DNA of 64,000 nt from CAVSRC01 sp963830205 (lineage in GTDB: Bacteria > Pseudomonadota > Alphaproteobacteria > Rhizobiales > Kaistiaceae). The position numbers and the translations under genes are program-made. Below, piece after piece: positions 10,592 to 19,423 of the stretch. Under the pieces are notes generated by a model, which did not search any database, was not told the DNA's origin, and saw only the letters and a program-made list of their open reading frames with translations. Within the stretch, counting starts at the first letter, position 1, and each line of letters opens with the position of its first letter. The stretch spans positions 124,001-188,000 of the forward strand of contig CAWHLP010000022.1 of NCBI GenBank assembly GCA_963830205.1. Reading direction: 5' to 3'.

Positions 10592-11986
10592 ATGCGACAC
10601 GCAGCGGTCCCTAGCAGGTCCAAGAAGCCCTGGAAAGTCCCGACGCGGATCGCGGCGGGCGCGCTGGCGCTGGTGCTCGCCTTGCCGCCCCCGGTGGCCT
10701 TCGCCGACGATCGCATCGCCACCGTCCGCGATGCCGAGACCGAGGCCCTGATTGCCGATTATCTGCGGCCGATCATCAAGGCCGCCGGCCAGCAGATGCC
10801 CAAGATCCTGCTGATCAACAGCCAGACCTTCAACGCCTTCGTCACCACCGAGCACCGGCTGTTCATCAACGTCGGCACGATCATCAAGTCCGACACGCCC
10901 AACGAGCTGATCGGCGTGCTCGCCCACGAGACCGGCCACATCGCCCACAACGACGTCGCCCGCATGAAGCAGGCGATCGCCGACACCAGCGCCGCGCTGC
11001 TGCTGGCGACCATCGCCGGCGTCGGCATCGGCGCCGCCGGCGCGGCGGCCGGGGCCGGTCAGGCGGCCGGCGGCGCCGCCACCGGCATCCTCACCGGCGG
11101 CGCCAGCATCGCCGAGCGCAGCCTGCTGCACTACCAGCGCGAGCAGGAGGCCGCCGCCGACCGCTTCGCCGTGGACTTCCTCAACAAGACCCACCAGTCC
11201 GGCGCCGGCATGCTCGCCGTGCTCGAGCGGCTCGCCAATGACAGCCTGATGGACGCCCGCAACGCCAACCCATACCTGCTCAGCCACCCGCTGCCGCGCC
11301 AGCGCATCGCCACCCTCGAGCAGCTCGTCCACGCCAGCCCCTATCTCAACCAGAAGGATCCGCCGGCGCTGCAGGAGCGCCACGACCTCGTGCGCGCCAA
11401 GCTGGTCGGCTTCACCTGGTCGCCGCTGCAGGTCATGCGGCGCTACCCGCTGAGCGACAACAGCCTGCCGGCGCTCTATGCCCGGGCGATCGCCACCTAT
11501 CGCAACGGGCGGGCGGTCGACGCCCTGAAGCAGGTCGCCGAGCTCATCCGCCAGCGCCCCAACGACCCGTATTTCTGGGAGCTGGACGGGCAGATCCTGC
11601 TCGAGACCGGCAAGCCCAAGGACGCCCTTGGCCCGCTGCGCAAGGCGGTTGCGCTCGCCCCCAGCGCCAACCTCATCAAGGTGCTGCTCGGCCAGGCGCT
11701 GGTCGCCATCGGCAGCCCCGCCGACGCCAGCGAGGCGGTCACCCTTCTGTCGGCGGCGGTGATCAACTACCCTGACCTGCCCGGCGGCTACCACGCTTTG
11801 GCGCGCGCCTACGCCATCCAGAACAACGTCCCCATGGCCCAACTCGCCACCGCCCAGGGCCTGTTCATCGAAGGCGCCATCAGGGACGCCCAGATCCAGG
11901 CCACCCGGGCACAAGCAAAGTTGAAGCCCGGCAGCCCGGCCTGGCTTCGCGCCGACGACATCGTGTCCTATAAACCGCCCAAATAG
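10592..11986 (+). CDS. M48 family metalloprotease with TPR repeats (BepA-like)
   Basis: 464 residues with an N-terminal basic region and signal-type hydrophobic stretch (about 18-38), so acting in the periplasm. The zinc protease domain has HETGH at 112-116 and the third-ligand motif EAAAD at 186-190, the M48 pattern. A glycine/alanine-rich segment (about 143-170) separates the two, and the C-terminal half (about 290-440) looks like tetratricopeptide helices. This is the BepA/YfgC architecture, an outer-membrane assembly chaperone-protease that handles LptD and BamA in E. coli. The gene directly downstream encodes a DsbA-like oxidoreductase, consistent with periplasmic protein quality control. 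Confidence 0.9.
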   Translation: MRHAAVPSRSKKPWKVPTRIAAGALALVLALPPPVAFADDRIATVRDAETEALIADYLRPIIKAAGQQMPKILLINSQTFNAFVTTEHRLFINVGTIIKSDTPNELIGVLAHETGHIAHNDVARMKQAIADTSAALLLATIAGVGIGAAGAAAGAGQAAGGAATGILTGGASIAERSLLHYQREQEAAADRFAVDFLNKTHQSGAGMLAVLERLANDSLMDARNANPYLLSHPLPRQRIATLEQLVHASPYLNQKDPPALQERHDLVRAKLVGFTWSPLQVMRRYPLSDNSLPALYARAIATYRNGRAVDALKQVAELIRQRPNDPYFWELDGQILLETGKPKDALGPLRKAVALAPSANLIKVLLGQALVAIGSPADASEAVTLLSAAVINYPDLPGGYHALARAYAIQNNVPMAQLATAQGLFIEGAIRDAQIQATRAQAKLKPGSPAWLRADDIVSYKPPK

Positions 11987-12033
11987 GCCGAGGATTGCTC
12001 CGCAATCCTGACCCTGCCGCTTTGGAGACATCC

Positions 12034-12891
12034 ATGAACCCGCGCATCACAGCCGCCATCGCCCTGGTCGGCGCCCTCGCCGTCGGCGGGGTCGGCTACC
12101 TCGTCGGCACCAGCCACAACCGCCCTCCCCCGGCAGCGGCGGACACCGCCGCCCCGGCCGCCGACGCCACGTCGGTTACCGCCGGCCTCGCCAAGATGGC
12201 CGAATTCTCGAGCGACCAGCGCAAGGAGCTGGAAGGCATCATCCGCAACTACCTGATCGCCAATCCGCAGGTCATCGCCGATGCCATCACCGAGCTGCAG
12301 CGCAAGCGCGATGCCGCCGCCCAGCTCGCCCAGGTGAAGGCCATCCAGGACTCGGCCAACCTGATCTTCGCGTCCAAGCACCAGGTCGTGCTCGGCAACC
12401 CCGACGGCAAGGTCACCCTGGTCGAGTTCTTCGACTACAACTGCACCTATTGCCGGCGCGCCGAGGCCGACATGAAGAAGCTGATGACCGACAACCCCAA
12501 TCTGAGGGTGGTGCTCAAGCAGTTCCCGGTGCTCGGCCCCGGCTCGGTCGAGGCGGCCAAGGTGGCGGTCGCGCTGCAGATGACCGCGCCGGACAAATAT
12601 GCCGACTTCCACGACGCCATGCTGAGCGAGCCTGGCCAGACCAACGGCGACAAGGCGCTGGCCGTTGCCGCCAGTCTCGGCGTCGATACGGCCGCGCTGA
12701 AGGCCAAGCTCGATTCGGACGAGGTGAAGCAGACCATCACCGAATCCTACGATCTGGCCGGCAAGCTCGACCTCACCGGCACGCCGAGCTACGTCACCCA
12801 CAAGGAGGTCATCGTCGGCGCCGTCGGCTACGACGCGCTCAAGGCCAAGATCGACGCGCTGGCCAGCGCCTGCGCCACGGATGCCTGCTAG
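12034..12891 (+). CDS. DsbA-family thiol:disulfide oxidoreductase
   Basis: 285 residues, membrane-anchored or exported by an N-terminal hydrophobic segment (ITAAIALVGALAVGGVGYLV). After a Pro/Ala linker comes an alpha-helical region (DQRKELEGIIRNYLIANPQVI, as in Com1/ScsC-like proteins) and a thioredoxin-fold domain with the redox motif CTYC (Cys137 and Cys140) and the cis-proline loop TGTPSYV. It probably forms or isomerises disulfides in the periplasm. The start ATG at 12034 has GGAGA upstream. It follows the metalloprotease gene by 47 bp. Two further cysteines close the C terminus (ACATDAC). Confidence 0.9.
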   Translation: MNPRITAAIALVGALAVGGVGYLVGTSHNRPPPAAADTAAPAADATSVTAGLAKMAEFSSDQRKELEGIIRNYLIANPQVIADAITELQRKRDAAAQLAQVKAIQDSANLIFASKHQVVLGNPDGKVTLVEFFDYNCTYCRRAEADMKKLMTDNPNLRVVLKQFPVLGPGSVEAAKVAVALQMTAPDKYADFHDAMLSEPGQTNGDKALAVAASLGVDTAALKAKLDSDEVKQTITESYDLAGKLDLTGTPSYVTHKEVIVGAVGYDALKAKIDALASACATDAC

Positions 12892-12993
12892 GGACGGTCC
12901 GGGCGGGCTTTCCCTCTGCCCGGCAACCCCCTATAACCGCGCCATTTCGAGCGGCGGCCCGCATGGCTGCCGCCGTGATGGAAATGAGCGCTG

Positions 12994-13464
12994 ATGGCGG
13001 TCCCGATTCTCATCCTCAACGGCCCCAACCTCAACCTGCTCGGCACGCGCGAGCCCGGCGTCTACGGCGCCACGACGCTCGCCGACATCGAGCGCGACTG
13101 CGGCGCAGCCGGCAGGAAGCTTGGGCTCGCGGTCGATTTCCGCCAGTCCAACCACGAAGGCGTGCTGGTCGACTGGATCCAGGAGGCGCGGAGCACGGCC
13201 AAGGGCATCGTCATCAATCCCGGCGCCTATACGCACACCTCGGTCGCCATCCACGATGCGATTCGCGCCGTCGGCCTGCCGGTGATCGAGGTGCATCTCT
13301 CCAACATATTCGCCCGCGAGGAATTCCGGCATCATTCCTACGTCTCGCCGGTCGCCGTCGGGACCATCTGCGGCCTGGGAGCGCAGGGCTACCTGCTCGC
13401 CCTCGAGGCCATGCAGACGCTCACCGCCAACGACAAGAAGACCAACAAACGCAAGGGGGGCTGA
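12994..13464 (+). CDS. aroQ: Type II 3-dehydroquinate dehydratase
   Basis: 156 residues, the full length of type II dehydroquinase, which converts 3-dehydroquinate to 3-dehydroshikimate in the shikimate pathway. Family motifs are intact: LNGPNLNLLGTREPGVYG with the catalytic arginine and tyrosine, INPGAYTHTS, and EVHLSNIFAREEFRHHSYVS with the catalytic histidine. The stop overlaps the accB start by one base, and aroQ-accB-accC forms one operon, a common alphaproteobacterial arrangement. The tail NDKKTNKRKGG is a basic extension. Confidence 0.97.
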   Translation: MAVPILILNGPNLNLLGTREPGVYGATTLADIERDCGAAGRKLGLAVDFRQSNHEGVLVDWIQEARSTAKGIVINPGAYTHTSVAIHDAIRAVGLPVIEVHLSNIFAREEFRHHSYVSPVAVGTICGLGAQGYLLALEAMQTLTANDKKTNKRKGG

Positions 13465-13916
13465 TGGCTGAGAACAAATCCATCGTCGACCAGGACCTCA
13501 TCCGCCAGCTGGCCGAGCTCCTCAACGAGACCGGCCTGACCGAGATCGAGGTCGAACACGACAATACCCGCATCAGGATCGCGCGCAGCCTCACCATCAC
13601 GGCGGCACCGGTCGTGGCGCCCGCTACCCCTGCCGCCGAGCCGCGCCCAGGCGAGGAGCGTGCGGGCGAGCCGGCCAGCCGTGCCGGCACGCTCACCTCG
13701 CCGATGGTCGGCACCGCCTATCTTTCGCCCGAGCCCGGCGCCCGCCCCTTCGTCGATGTCGGCGACCGGGTGAGCGAGGGCCAGACCGTGCTGATCATCG
13801 AGGCCATGAAGACGATGAACCAGATCCCGGCACCGCGCTCGGGCACGGTCGTCGAAATCCTGGTCGATGACGCCCAGCCCGTCGAATTCGGCGAGCCGCT
13901 GATGATCATCGAATGA
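13464..13916 (+). CDS. accB: Biotin carboxyl carrier protein of acetyl-CoA carboxylase
   Basis: 150 residues: N-terminal helical region (1-40), Pro/Ala-rich flexible linker (about 45-75) and the biotinyl domain (about 76-150) with the motif EAMKTMN, Lys116 being the biotinylated residue. It carries the carboxyl group made by AccC to the carboxyltransferase, the first step of fatty acid synthesis. Start overlaps the aroQ stop by one base and its stop overlaps the accC start by four (ATGA), so the three are translationally coupled. Confidence 0.97.
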   Translation: MAENKSIVDQDLIRQLAELLNETGLTEIEVEHDNTRIRIARSLTITAAPVVAPATPAAEPRPGEERAGEPASRAGTLTSPMVGTAYLSPEPGARPFVDVGDRVSEGQTVLIIEAMKTMNQIPAPRSGTVVEILVDDAQPVEFGEPLMIIE

Positions 13917-15271
13917 CCGCGGCGCCGCGCTTGTTCAACAAGATCCTGATTGCCAACCGCGGCGAGATCGCGCTCCGCGTCCTGCGCGCCTGCAAGGAAC
14001 TCGGCATCGCCACCGTGGCGGTCCATTCCACCGCCGATGCCAACGCCATGCACGTTCGGCTCGCCGACGAGAGCGTCTGCATCGGCCCGCCGCCGGCACG
14101 CGACTCCTACCTCAACATCCCCTCACTGCTTGCCGCCTGCGAGATCACCGGCGCCGATGCCGTCCATCCCGGCTACGGCTTCCTGTCGGAGAATGCGCGC
14201 TTCGCCGAGATCCTGGCGGCACACGGCATCGTCTTCATCGGCCCCAGCGCCGAACACATCCGCATCATGGGCGACAAGATCGAGGCCAAGCGCACCGCCG
14301 CCCGCCTCGGCATCCCCGTGGTGCCGGGCTCCGAGGGCGCCGTCTCCGACGACGCCACCGCGCGCAAGATCGCCGGCGACATCGGCTATCCGGTTCTCAT
14401 CAAGGCAGCCGCCGGCGGCGGCGGGCGCGGCATGAAGGTGGCGCGCGCCGCCGACGAGCTGGCCACCGCCCTGTCGACGGCCCGCGCCGAGGCACGCTCC
14501 TCCTTCGGCGACGACGCCGTCTATATCGAGAAGTATCTCGCCGCCCCGCGCCACGTCGAGGTCCAGGTCATGGGCGACGGCAAGGGCGGCGGCGTCCACC
14601 TCGGCGAACGCGACTGCTCGCTCCAGCGCCGCCACCAGAAGGTGATGGAGGAATCGCCCTCGCCGGTGATCAATCCCGAGCAGCGCGCCCGCATCGGCGG
14701 CATCGTCGCCAAGGCCATCGGCGACCTCGGCTATGCCGGCGCCGGCACCGTTGAGTTCCTCTACGAGAACGGCGAGTTCCACTTCATCGAGATGAACACC
14801 CGCCTGCAGGTCGAGCACCCGGTGACCGAGGCGGTGACCGGCATCGACCTGGTCAACGAGCAGATCCGCGTCGCCGCCGGCCTCGGCCTCTCCTTCACCC
14901 AGGACGAGGTGAGGTTCGACGGCCACGCCATCGAGTGCCGCATCAATGCCGAGGACCCGAGGACCTTCATGGCCTCGCCCGGCAAGATCACCTACTACCA
15001 CCCGCCGGGGGGCCTCGGCGTGCGCGTCGATTCAGCCGTCTATCAGGGCTATTCCATCCCGCCCTTCTACGACAGCCTGATCGGCAAGCTGATCGTCCAC
15101 GGCCGCAGCCGGCAGGAATGCATGATGCGCCTCAACCGGGCGCTCGACGAATTCGTGGTCGACGGCATCAAGACGACGATCCCGCTGTTCCGCGACCTCG
15201 TCCACGATGACGACGTGATATCCGGCAACTACGACATCCACTGGCTGGAGAAGCGTCTGGCAAGCGGCTAG
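13913..15271 (+). CDS. accC: Acetyl-CoA carboxylase biotin carboxylase subunit
   Basis: 452 residues, full length, with the ATP-grasp biotin carboxylase pattern: NKILIANRGEIALRVLRAC at the start, HPGYGFLSEN, the glycine-rich ATP loop KAAAGGGGRGMKV, and EMNTRLQVEHPVTE with the catalytic Arg/Glu of the active site, then a C-terminal domain ending HWLEKRLASG. It carboxylates biotin on AccB using ATP and bicarbonate. Coupled to accB by an ATGA overlap. Confidence 0.97.
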   Translation: MTAAPRLFNKILIANRGEIALRVLRACKELGIATVAVHSTADANAMHVRLADESVCIGPPPARDSYLNIPSLLAACEITGADAVHPGYGFLSENARFAEILAAHGIVFIGPSAEHIRIMGDKIEAKRTAARLGIPVVPGSEGAVSDDATARKIAGDIGYPVLIKAAAGGGGRGMKVARAADELATALSTARAEARSSFGDDAVYIEKYLAAPRHVEVQVMGDGKGGGVHLGERDCSLQRRHQKVMEESPSPVINPEQRARIGGIVAKAIGDLGYAGAGTVEFLYENGEFHFIEMNTRLQVEHPVTEAVTGIDLVNEQIRVAAGLGLSFTQDEVRFDGHAIECRINAEDPRTFMASPGKITYYHPPGGLGVRVDSAVYQGYSIPPFYDSLIGKLIVHGRSRQECMMRLNRALDEFVVDGIKTTIPLFRDLVHDDDVISGNYDIHWLEKRLASG

Positions 15272-15293
15272 GCGGTTTCCTAGATTGTCCGCC

Positions 15294-15917
15294 ATGGCCG
15301 CGCCCGACGAGCTATCGCTGGAAATCACGCCGCAGGTCCTGCTCAAGGCCTATGCGCTCGGCATCTTCCCCATGGCCGAGTCGGCGGACGACCCCAGCCT
15401 CTACTGGATCGAGCCGGAAAGCCGCGGAATCCTGCCGCTCGACCGCTTCCACGTTCCCCGGCGGCTGGCCCGCACCGTCGCCTCCGGCCACTTCGACATC
15501 CGCGTCGACACCGATTTCTCCGCCGTCATCGACGGCTGTGCCGGCGCCACGCTTCAGCGTCCGAAGACCTGGATCAACCAGCGCATCCGCAAGCTCTATG
15601 GCGACCTCTACGCGATCGGCGCCGCCCACACGGTGGAGACCTGGCGGGACGGCGTCCTGGTCGGCGGGCTCTACGGGGTGAGCCTCGGCGCCGCCTTCTT
15701 CGGCGAGAGCATGTTCTCGCGCGAGCGCGACGCCTCCAAGGTGGCCCTGGTCCACCTGGTCGAGCGGCTGAAGGCCGGCGGCTACACCCTGCTCGACACC
15801 CAGTTCACCACGCCGCACCTGAAGCAGTTCGGCGCCATCGACGTCGACCGCGCCCACTATCAGCGCCTGCTCGACGACGCCATCGACCGCGACGCGGACT
15901 TCTTCCGTCTGAGTTAG
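15294..15917 (+). CDS. aat: Leucyl/phenylalanyl-tRNA--protein transferase
   Basis: 207 residues of the Aat family, which adds leucine or phenylalanine to proteins with N-terminal arginine or lysine, marking them for ClpS/ClpAP. Typical segments: AYALGIFPMAES, RGILPLDRFHVPRRLART, TWINQRIRKLYGDLYAIG, GGLYGVSLGAAFFGESMFS and LLDTQFTTPHLKQFGAI. The ATG at 15294 is chosen; an in-frame TTG three codons upstream is an alternative and neither has a strong ribosome site. It lies 22 bp after accC, so it is probably the last gene of the aroQ-accBC operon. Confidence 0.95.
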   Translation: MAAPDELSLEITPQVLLKAYALGIFPMAESADDPSLYWIEPESRGILPLDRFHVPRRLARTVASGHFDIRVDTDFSAVIDGCAGATLQRPKTWINQRIRKLYGDLYAIGAAHTVETWRDGVLVGGLYGVSLGAAFFGESMFSRERDASKVALVHLVERLKAGGYTLLDTQFTTPHLKQFGAIDVDRAHYQRLLDDAIDRDADFFRLS

Positions 15918-15920
15918 GTC

Positions 15921-16496
15921 CTACTTCTTCTTGGCCGCCGGCGGGGGCACGTCCGACTTCGTCTTGCAGTCGGTCAGCCACACGTCATAGACGGCGTTGT
16001 CGACGGCGTGCAGGCCGGGGCTGTCGGCGAACATCCAGCCGGTGAAGACACGCTGGATCTTGCGGGCGAGCGTGATCTCGTCGACCTCGACGAAGGCATC
16101 GGTGCGCGGCTCCTCGGTCGGCGGGCGCGTGTAGCACACCCGCGGCGTCACCTGCAGCGCGCCGAACTGGACGGTCTCGTTGATGTAGACGTCGAAGTTG
16201 ATGATGCGCCCGGTGATCTTGTCGAGGCCGGCGAAGACAGCGACCGGATTGGAGAGATGGGTCGGCTCGGGCCCCGCCGGGACATCGGAGGGCACCTGCG
16301 CGTCCGGTGCCGGCTGCTGCGCGTCCGGCGCAGGCTGCTGCGCGTCGGGGATCGGCTGCAGCGCGTCGGGCGCGAACCGGTCGGCCGGCGGCTGCATTTG
16401 CGGCACCTGGAGGATCTGAGCCGTCACCGGCCCGGCCGCCACGAAAGCGGTCGCGGCAACAAGGCCCACGACCCGGAGAAGCTGACCTGAAATCAT
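15921..16496 (-). CDS. DUF2155 domain-containing exported protein
   Basis: About 191 residues: a signal peptide (LLRVVGLVAATAFVAAGPVTAQ), a Pro/Gln/Asp-rich spacer with three near-copies of PDAQQPA (about residues 45-65), then the DUF2155 domain with YINETVQFGALQVTPRVCYTRPP and GWMFADSPGLHAVDNAVYDVWLTDCK, whose two cysteines could pair in the periplasm. Function unknown; the family sits next to aat or accBC in many Rhizobiales. The start is ATG 16496 or the in-frame ATG at 16508. Convergent with aat, three bases between stops. Confidence 0.88.
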   Translation of the reverse strand: MISGQLLRVVGLVAATAFVAAGPVTAQILQVPQMQPPADRFAPDALQPIPDAQQPAPDAQQPAPDAQVPSDVPAGPEPTHLSNPVAVFAGLDKITGRIINFDVYINETVQFGALQVTPRVCYTRPPTEEPRTDAFVEVDEITLARKIQRVFTGWMFADSPGLHAVDNAVYDVWLTDCKTKSDVPPPAAKKK

Positions 16497-16614
16497 GATC
16501 CCGCGCATCTTGGCCAAGACGGGCGGTGACCTAGCACGGGAATCCGGCGACGAAAAGGCGAAGGGGACGCCGTGGCAGAGCCTCACCACGAGTCATCGCC
16601 CCCTTGCGGGGGAG

Positions 16615-16775
16615 AATAGCGGAGCCCGGTTTCGCACACTGGCGAAACCGTTGGCGAAGCTCAGAGGGGGGTGGAGGCACCGCGTTGCCAAGCCCCCTCA
16701 CCCTGTTTTTCTAGGCTCGCTCTCGCTCGCCAAGAAAAACAGCCCTCTCCCGCAAGGGGAGAGGGAGAGACCTGG
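16615..16775. repeat. Intergenic mosaic of stem-loops
   Basis: The gap before glpD holds three stem-loops: CGGTTTCGC/GCGAAACCG at 16627-16650, CTGTTTTTCT paired with AGAAAAACAG around 16702-16741, and CCCTCTCCC/GGGAGAGGG around 16743-16766. The sequence CCCCCTCACCCTG also occurs in the element between urtD and urtE. This is the look of a dispersed alphaproteobacterial intergenic element. It may also end transcription of glpD or of the DUF2155 gene, but no T-run follows any stem. Confidence 0.6.
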
Positions 16776-16804
16776 TCAGACTCGTCACCAAGCGGCGAAC
16801 ACGT

Positions 16805-18310
16805 CTACAGCGTTGCCGGCGCCATTTCGCCCATCCAGGCAGCCAGCGCGTCGGCCTCCCCTTGGGTGAAGTGGAAGCCGAGGCGGGTACGCCGCCACAG
16901 CACGTCCTCCGCCGTCATCGCCCATTCGTCGTGGCGCAGGTAATCGACCTCGGCCGCCGTGAGGTCGGCGCCGAAGCAGGGGCCGAGGTCGGCGAAATTG
17001 CGGGCGCCGGTGAGGATCGTCGAGGCGCGCGTGCCGTAGGTGGTGACCAGGCGATGGGCGGTGTCCTCGCTGAGGAAGGGATAGGCGGCACGCAGCGCCA
17101 GGCAGAGGTGGGAGGCACCCGACCCCGGCGGGAAGTTGCCGCCGGGCAGAGTTGCGTCCGCCGTCCACGGCGGCAGCACCTCGCGGAACCGGGCCAGCCG
17201 GTCGACCACCTCCTCGGCGATCCGGCGATGGGTGGTGAGCCTGCCGCCGAACACGGAGAGCAGCGGCGGCGCCCCGGGGATGGCATCGACCACCACCGCA
17301 TGGTCGCCGCTGGAAAGCGCGCGGTCGGCAGGCATGGCGATGACGCAGGCGAGCCGCTGGACGATGTCCTCGCGCACCACCGGTTCGCTCAGATACTGGT
17401 TGGCGACATCGAGGAGCCAGGCGACATCGCGCGGGGTCACCTCGGCGGCGCTGGCGTCGCCTTCGTGGCGGGCAACCACCGGGCCGATCAGCACGAAGCC
17501 CGGCTCATGCGGCACCACGTGCACGACGCGGCCGCTGGCGACCGGCAGGGCATAGCCGATGCCGCGGTCCTGGTCGCGCCTGACCACGATCTGGCTGAAG
17601 CGCATGAGGCGGCGCGGCGTGCGCCGGCTGGTGTGGATGACATGGTCGAGCACCTCGCCGGCCTGGCCGCCGGCGGCATTGATGAGGATGCGCGCCAGCA
17701 CCACCGTCCATTCACCGTCGATCCCCGATTCCAGCGACAGGCGCCAGTGGTCGCGCTCGCGCTCGGCGACGACGCAGCGCAGGCGCGGGTTGATGCTCGC
17801 CCCGCGCGACTGCGCATCGAAGGCGTTGGCGATCGCCAGGCGGCTATCGTCGGCGATGCAATCGGAGAAGGCGAAGCCGCGGGTGAAGTGGAGATGCAGG
17901 GCTTCGTCGGCATCGCGGTGCTCGAGGTCGAGCCGGCGGGAGCGCGGCAGCGCCCGCCCCCCCAGCCAGTCATAGGCGGCGAGACCGAGGCCCACCGCCC
18001 AGCGCGGCCACAGTTTCTCGTGATGGGGCAGGATGAAGGTGAGCGGCCGCACCAGGTGCGGCGCCGAGCGCATGAGGATTTCGCGCTCGCACAGCCGCGT
18101 GCGCAGCGGCCCCCAGTTCAGCTTGCCGAGATGGTGCAGCCCGCCATGCACGACCCGGTCGGTGGCCGCCGTCGCGGCACCGCCGATGTCGCCTTCGTCG
18201 CACAGGAACGTGGTCAGGCCGCGCCCGGCGGCATCGCGCGCGATCGCCGCGCCGATCAGGCCGCCGCCGATGATGGCGAGATCGTAGACCTGCTCGTACA
18301 ACCGCGTCAC
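16805..18310 (-). CDS. glpD: Glycerol-3-phosphate dehydrogenase, FAD-dependent
   Basis: 501 residues, full length, oxidising glycerol 3-phosphate to dihydroxyacetone phosphate at the inner membrane and passing electrons to quinone. The FAD-binding motif DLAIIGGGLIGAAIARDAAG is at residues 10-29, followed by the ATAATDRVVHGGLHHL segment typical of GlpD. The GGRLTTHRRIAEEVVDRL stretch near residue 345 and the C-terminal DUF-like domain (EDVLWRRTRLGFHF) are also family features. No glpR, glpF or glpK lies next to it. The next gene upstream on the strand is pcaR, 178 bp away. Confidence 0.93.
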   Translation of the reverse strand: MTRLYEQVYDLAIIGGGLIGAAIARDAAGRGLTTFLCDEGDIGGAATAATDRVVHGGLHHLGKLNWGPLRTRLCEREILMRSAPHLVRPLTFILPHHEKLWPRWAVGLGLAAYDWLGGRALPRSRRLDLEHRDADEALHLHFTRGFAFSDCIADDSRLAIANAFDAQSRGASINPRLRCVVAERERDHWRLSLESGIDGEWTVVLARILINAAGGQAGEVLDHVIHTSRRTPRRLMRFSQIVVRRDQDRGIGYALPVASGRVVHVVPHEPGFVLIGPVVARHEGDASAAEVTPRDVAWLLDVANQYLSEPVVREDIVQRLACVIAMPADRALSSGDHAVVVDAIPGAPPLLSVFGGRLTTHRRIAEEVVDRLARFREVLPPWTADATLPGGNFPPGSGASHLCLALRAAYPFLSEDTAHRLVTTYGTRASTILTGARNFADLGPCFGADLTAAEVDYLRHDEWAMTAEDVLWRRTRLGFHFTQGEADALAAWMGEMAPATL

Positions 18311-18488
18311 CCGCTCCGGCTAGCCAGGTCAAACCCATCCCCGGGGCGAAGAATACCACGGCAGTGATTCGGGCGCGCGGGTGGTCGTCCCAATCGGGGT
18401 CCACTCGCAAGGCCGCGTCGCAACCGTTCGCTCTCCCCGGCGGGGCGAGGTGAAGGGGTTCGGCAGCGCCGCTCAGAATCAATCCAGC

Positions 18489-19310
18489 TCACACCAGCGT
18501 GCGCGAGATCGCTTTGGTGACGTCGGCGAGCTTGGGCAGGAAACGGTCGCGGAGATCGGCCTGCGAGGTGCGCCCGGCATGGGCGGAGAGGTTGATGGCG
18601 CCGACATTGACCCCTGCCCGGGTCACCACCGGCATGGCGATCGAGCGCAGTCCCTGCTCCAGCTCCTCGTCGACGATGGAATAGCCCTGCGCATGGTCGG
18701 CATTGATGCGTTCGATGAGCTGCTCCGGATCGGTGATGGTGTGCTCAGTGTGGGCCTTGAGCGTGGCCGCCGCCACGCGGGCGCGGAGGTCGGCCTCGCC
18801 GAGATAGCCGAGCTGGATGCGCCCGAGCGAGGTGTGGAAGGCCGAGAGCCGCGTGCCCACCGCAATGGTCGTCGACATCAGCCGGTGCGGCGCCGGCATG
18901 CGCGCCACATAGACGATCTCGCCTTCCTGCAGGATCGCCGCCGAGCAGGATTCGCGCAGCGCGTGGCTGAGCTCCTTCATCAGCGGCTCGGCACGGTCGA
19001 TCCAGCTCTGCGTCGACAGATAGGCGAAGCCCAGTTCGAGGATGCGCGGCGCCAGCGAGAAGCGCCGTCCGTCCTGGGCGACATAGCCGAGCTCGGTCAG
19101 CGTCCTCAGCACCCGGCGGGCCGCCGCGCGCGTGAGCCCGCTGGTCTCCGCCGCCTCCGACAGGCTCATGCTCGGCCGCTGCTCGCCGAAGGCGCCCAGC
19201 ACCGCCAGGCCCTTGGCCAGCGTCGCCATGAACTCCTTGTCGCCGCCCGCGCGCACCGCGACATTATTCTGGGCATCCGTCGACGATTGCTGGGAATGCG
19301 GCGTTGACAC
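18489..19310 (-). CDS. pcaR: IclR-family regulator, PcaR/PobR-like
   Basis: 273 residues: a winged helix-turn-helix near residues 35-90 (LSEAAETSGLTRAAARRVLRTL) and the IclR effector domain with SCSAAILQEGEIVYVARM and a C-terminal INLSAHAGRTS. It is divergent from the pca operon and very probably controls it in response to beta-ketoadipate or protocatechuate. The start is GTG 19310: it has a GAGGGG site five to ten bases upstream, while the frame continuing further upstream is unlike the family and runs through the operator. Regulation is likely autogenous through the two palindromes at 19333-19366. Confidence 0.88.
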   Translation of the reverse strand: MSTPHSQQSSTDAQNNVAVRAGGDKEFMATLAKGLAVLGAFGEQRPSMSLSEAAETSGLTRAAARRVLRTLTELGYVAQDGRRFSLAPRILELGFAYLSTQSWIDRAEPLMKELSHALRESCSAAILQEGEIVYVARMPAPHRLMSTTIAVGTRLSAFHTSLGRIQLGYLGEADLRARVAAATLKAHTEHTITDPEQLIERINADHAQGYSIVDEELEQGLRSIAMPVVTRAGVNVGAINLSAHAGRTSQADLRDRFLPKLADVTKAISRTLV

Positions 19311-19332
19311 TCGACGGCCCCTCGCAGAAAAT

Positions 19333-19366
19333 GGTCGATATCCGAACGACTGTTCGATATTCGAAC
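19333..19366. promoter_or_regulatory. Two 15-bp operator palindromes for the pca regulator
   Basis: GGTCGATATCCGAAC at 19333-19347 and GTTCGATATTCGAAC at 19352-19366 are two copies of one motif, 19 bp centre to centre, in the 113 bp between pcaR and pcaB. The second has perfect 6-bp arms around TAT; the first has one mismatch. The motif is close to the GTTCGATAATCGCAC box reported for PcaR of Pseudomonas putida (recalled). The inference is a tandem IclR dimer site governing both divergent promoters. No clear -35/-10 pair was identified. Confidence 0.7.
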
Positions 19367-19423
19367 GATATCTTGGGGAGGTCAAGGGGTGAAGTACCCG
19401 CGGCGGAGGGCAGGACCGGCGCG

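Noticed and set aside
10439..12031. Long minus-strand frame opposite the M48 protease gene
   Set aside because: The plus strand has an intact HETGH protease; the minus frame has no domain.
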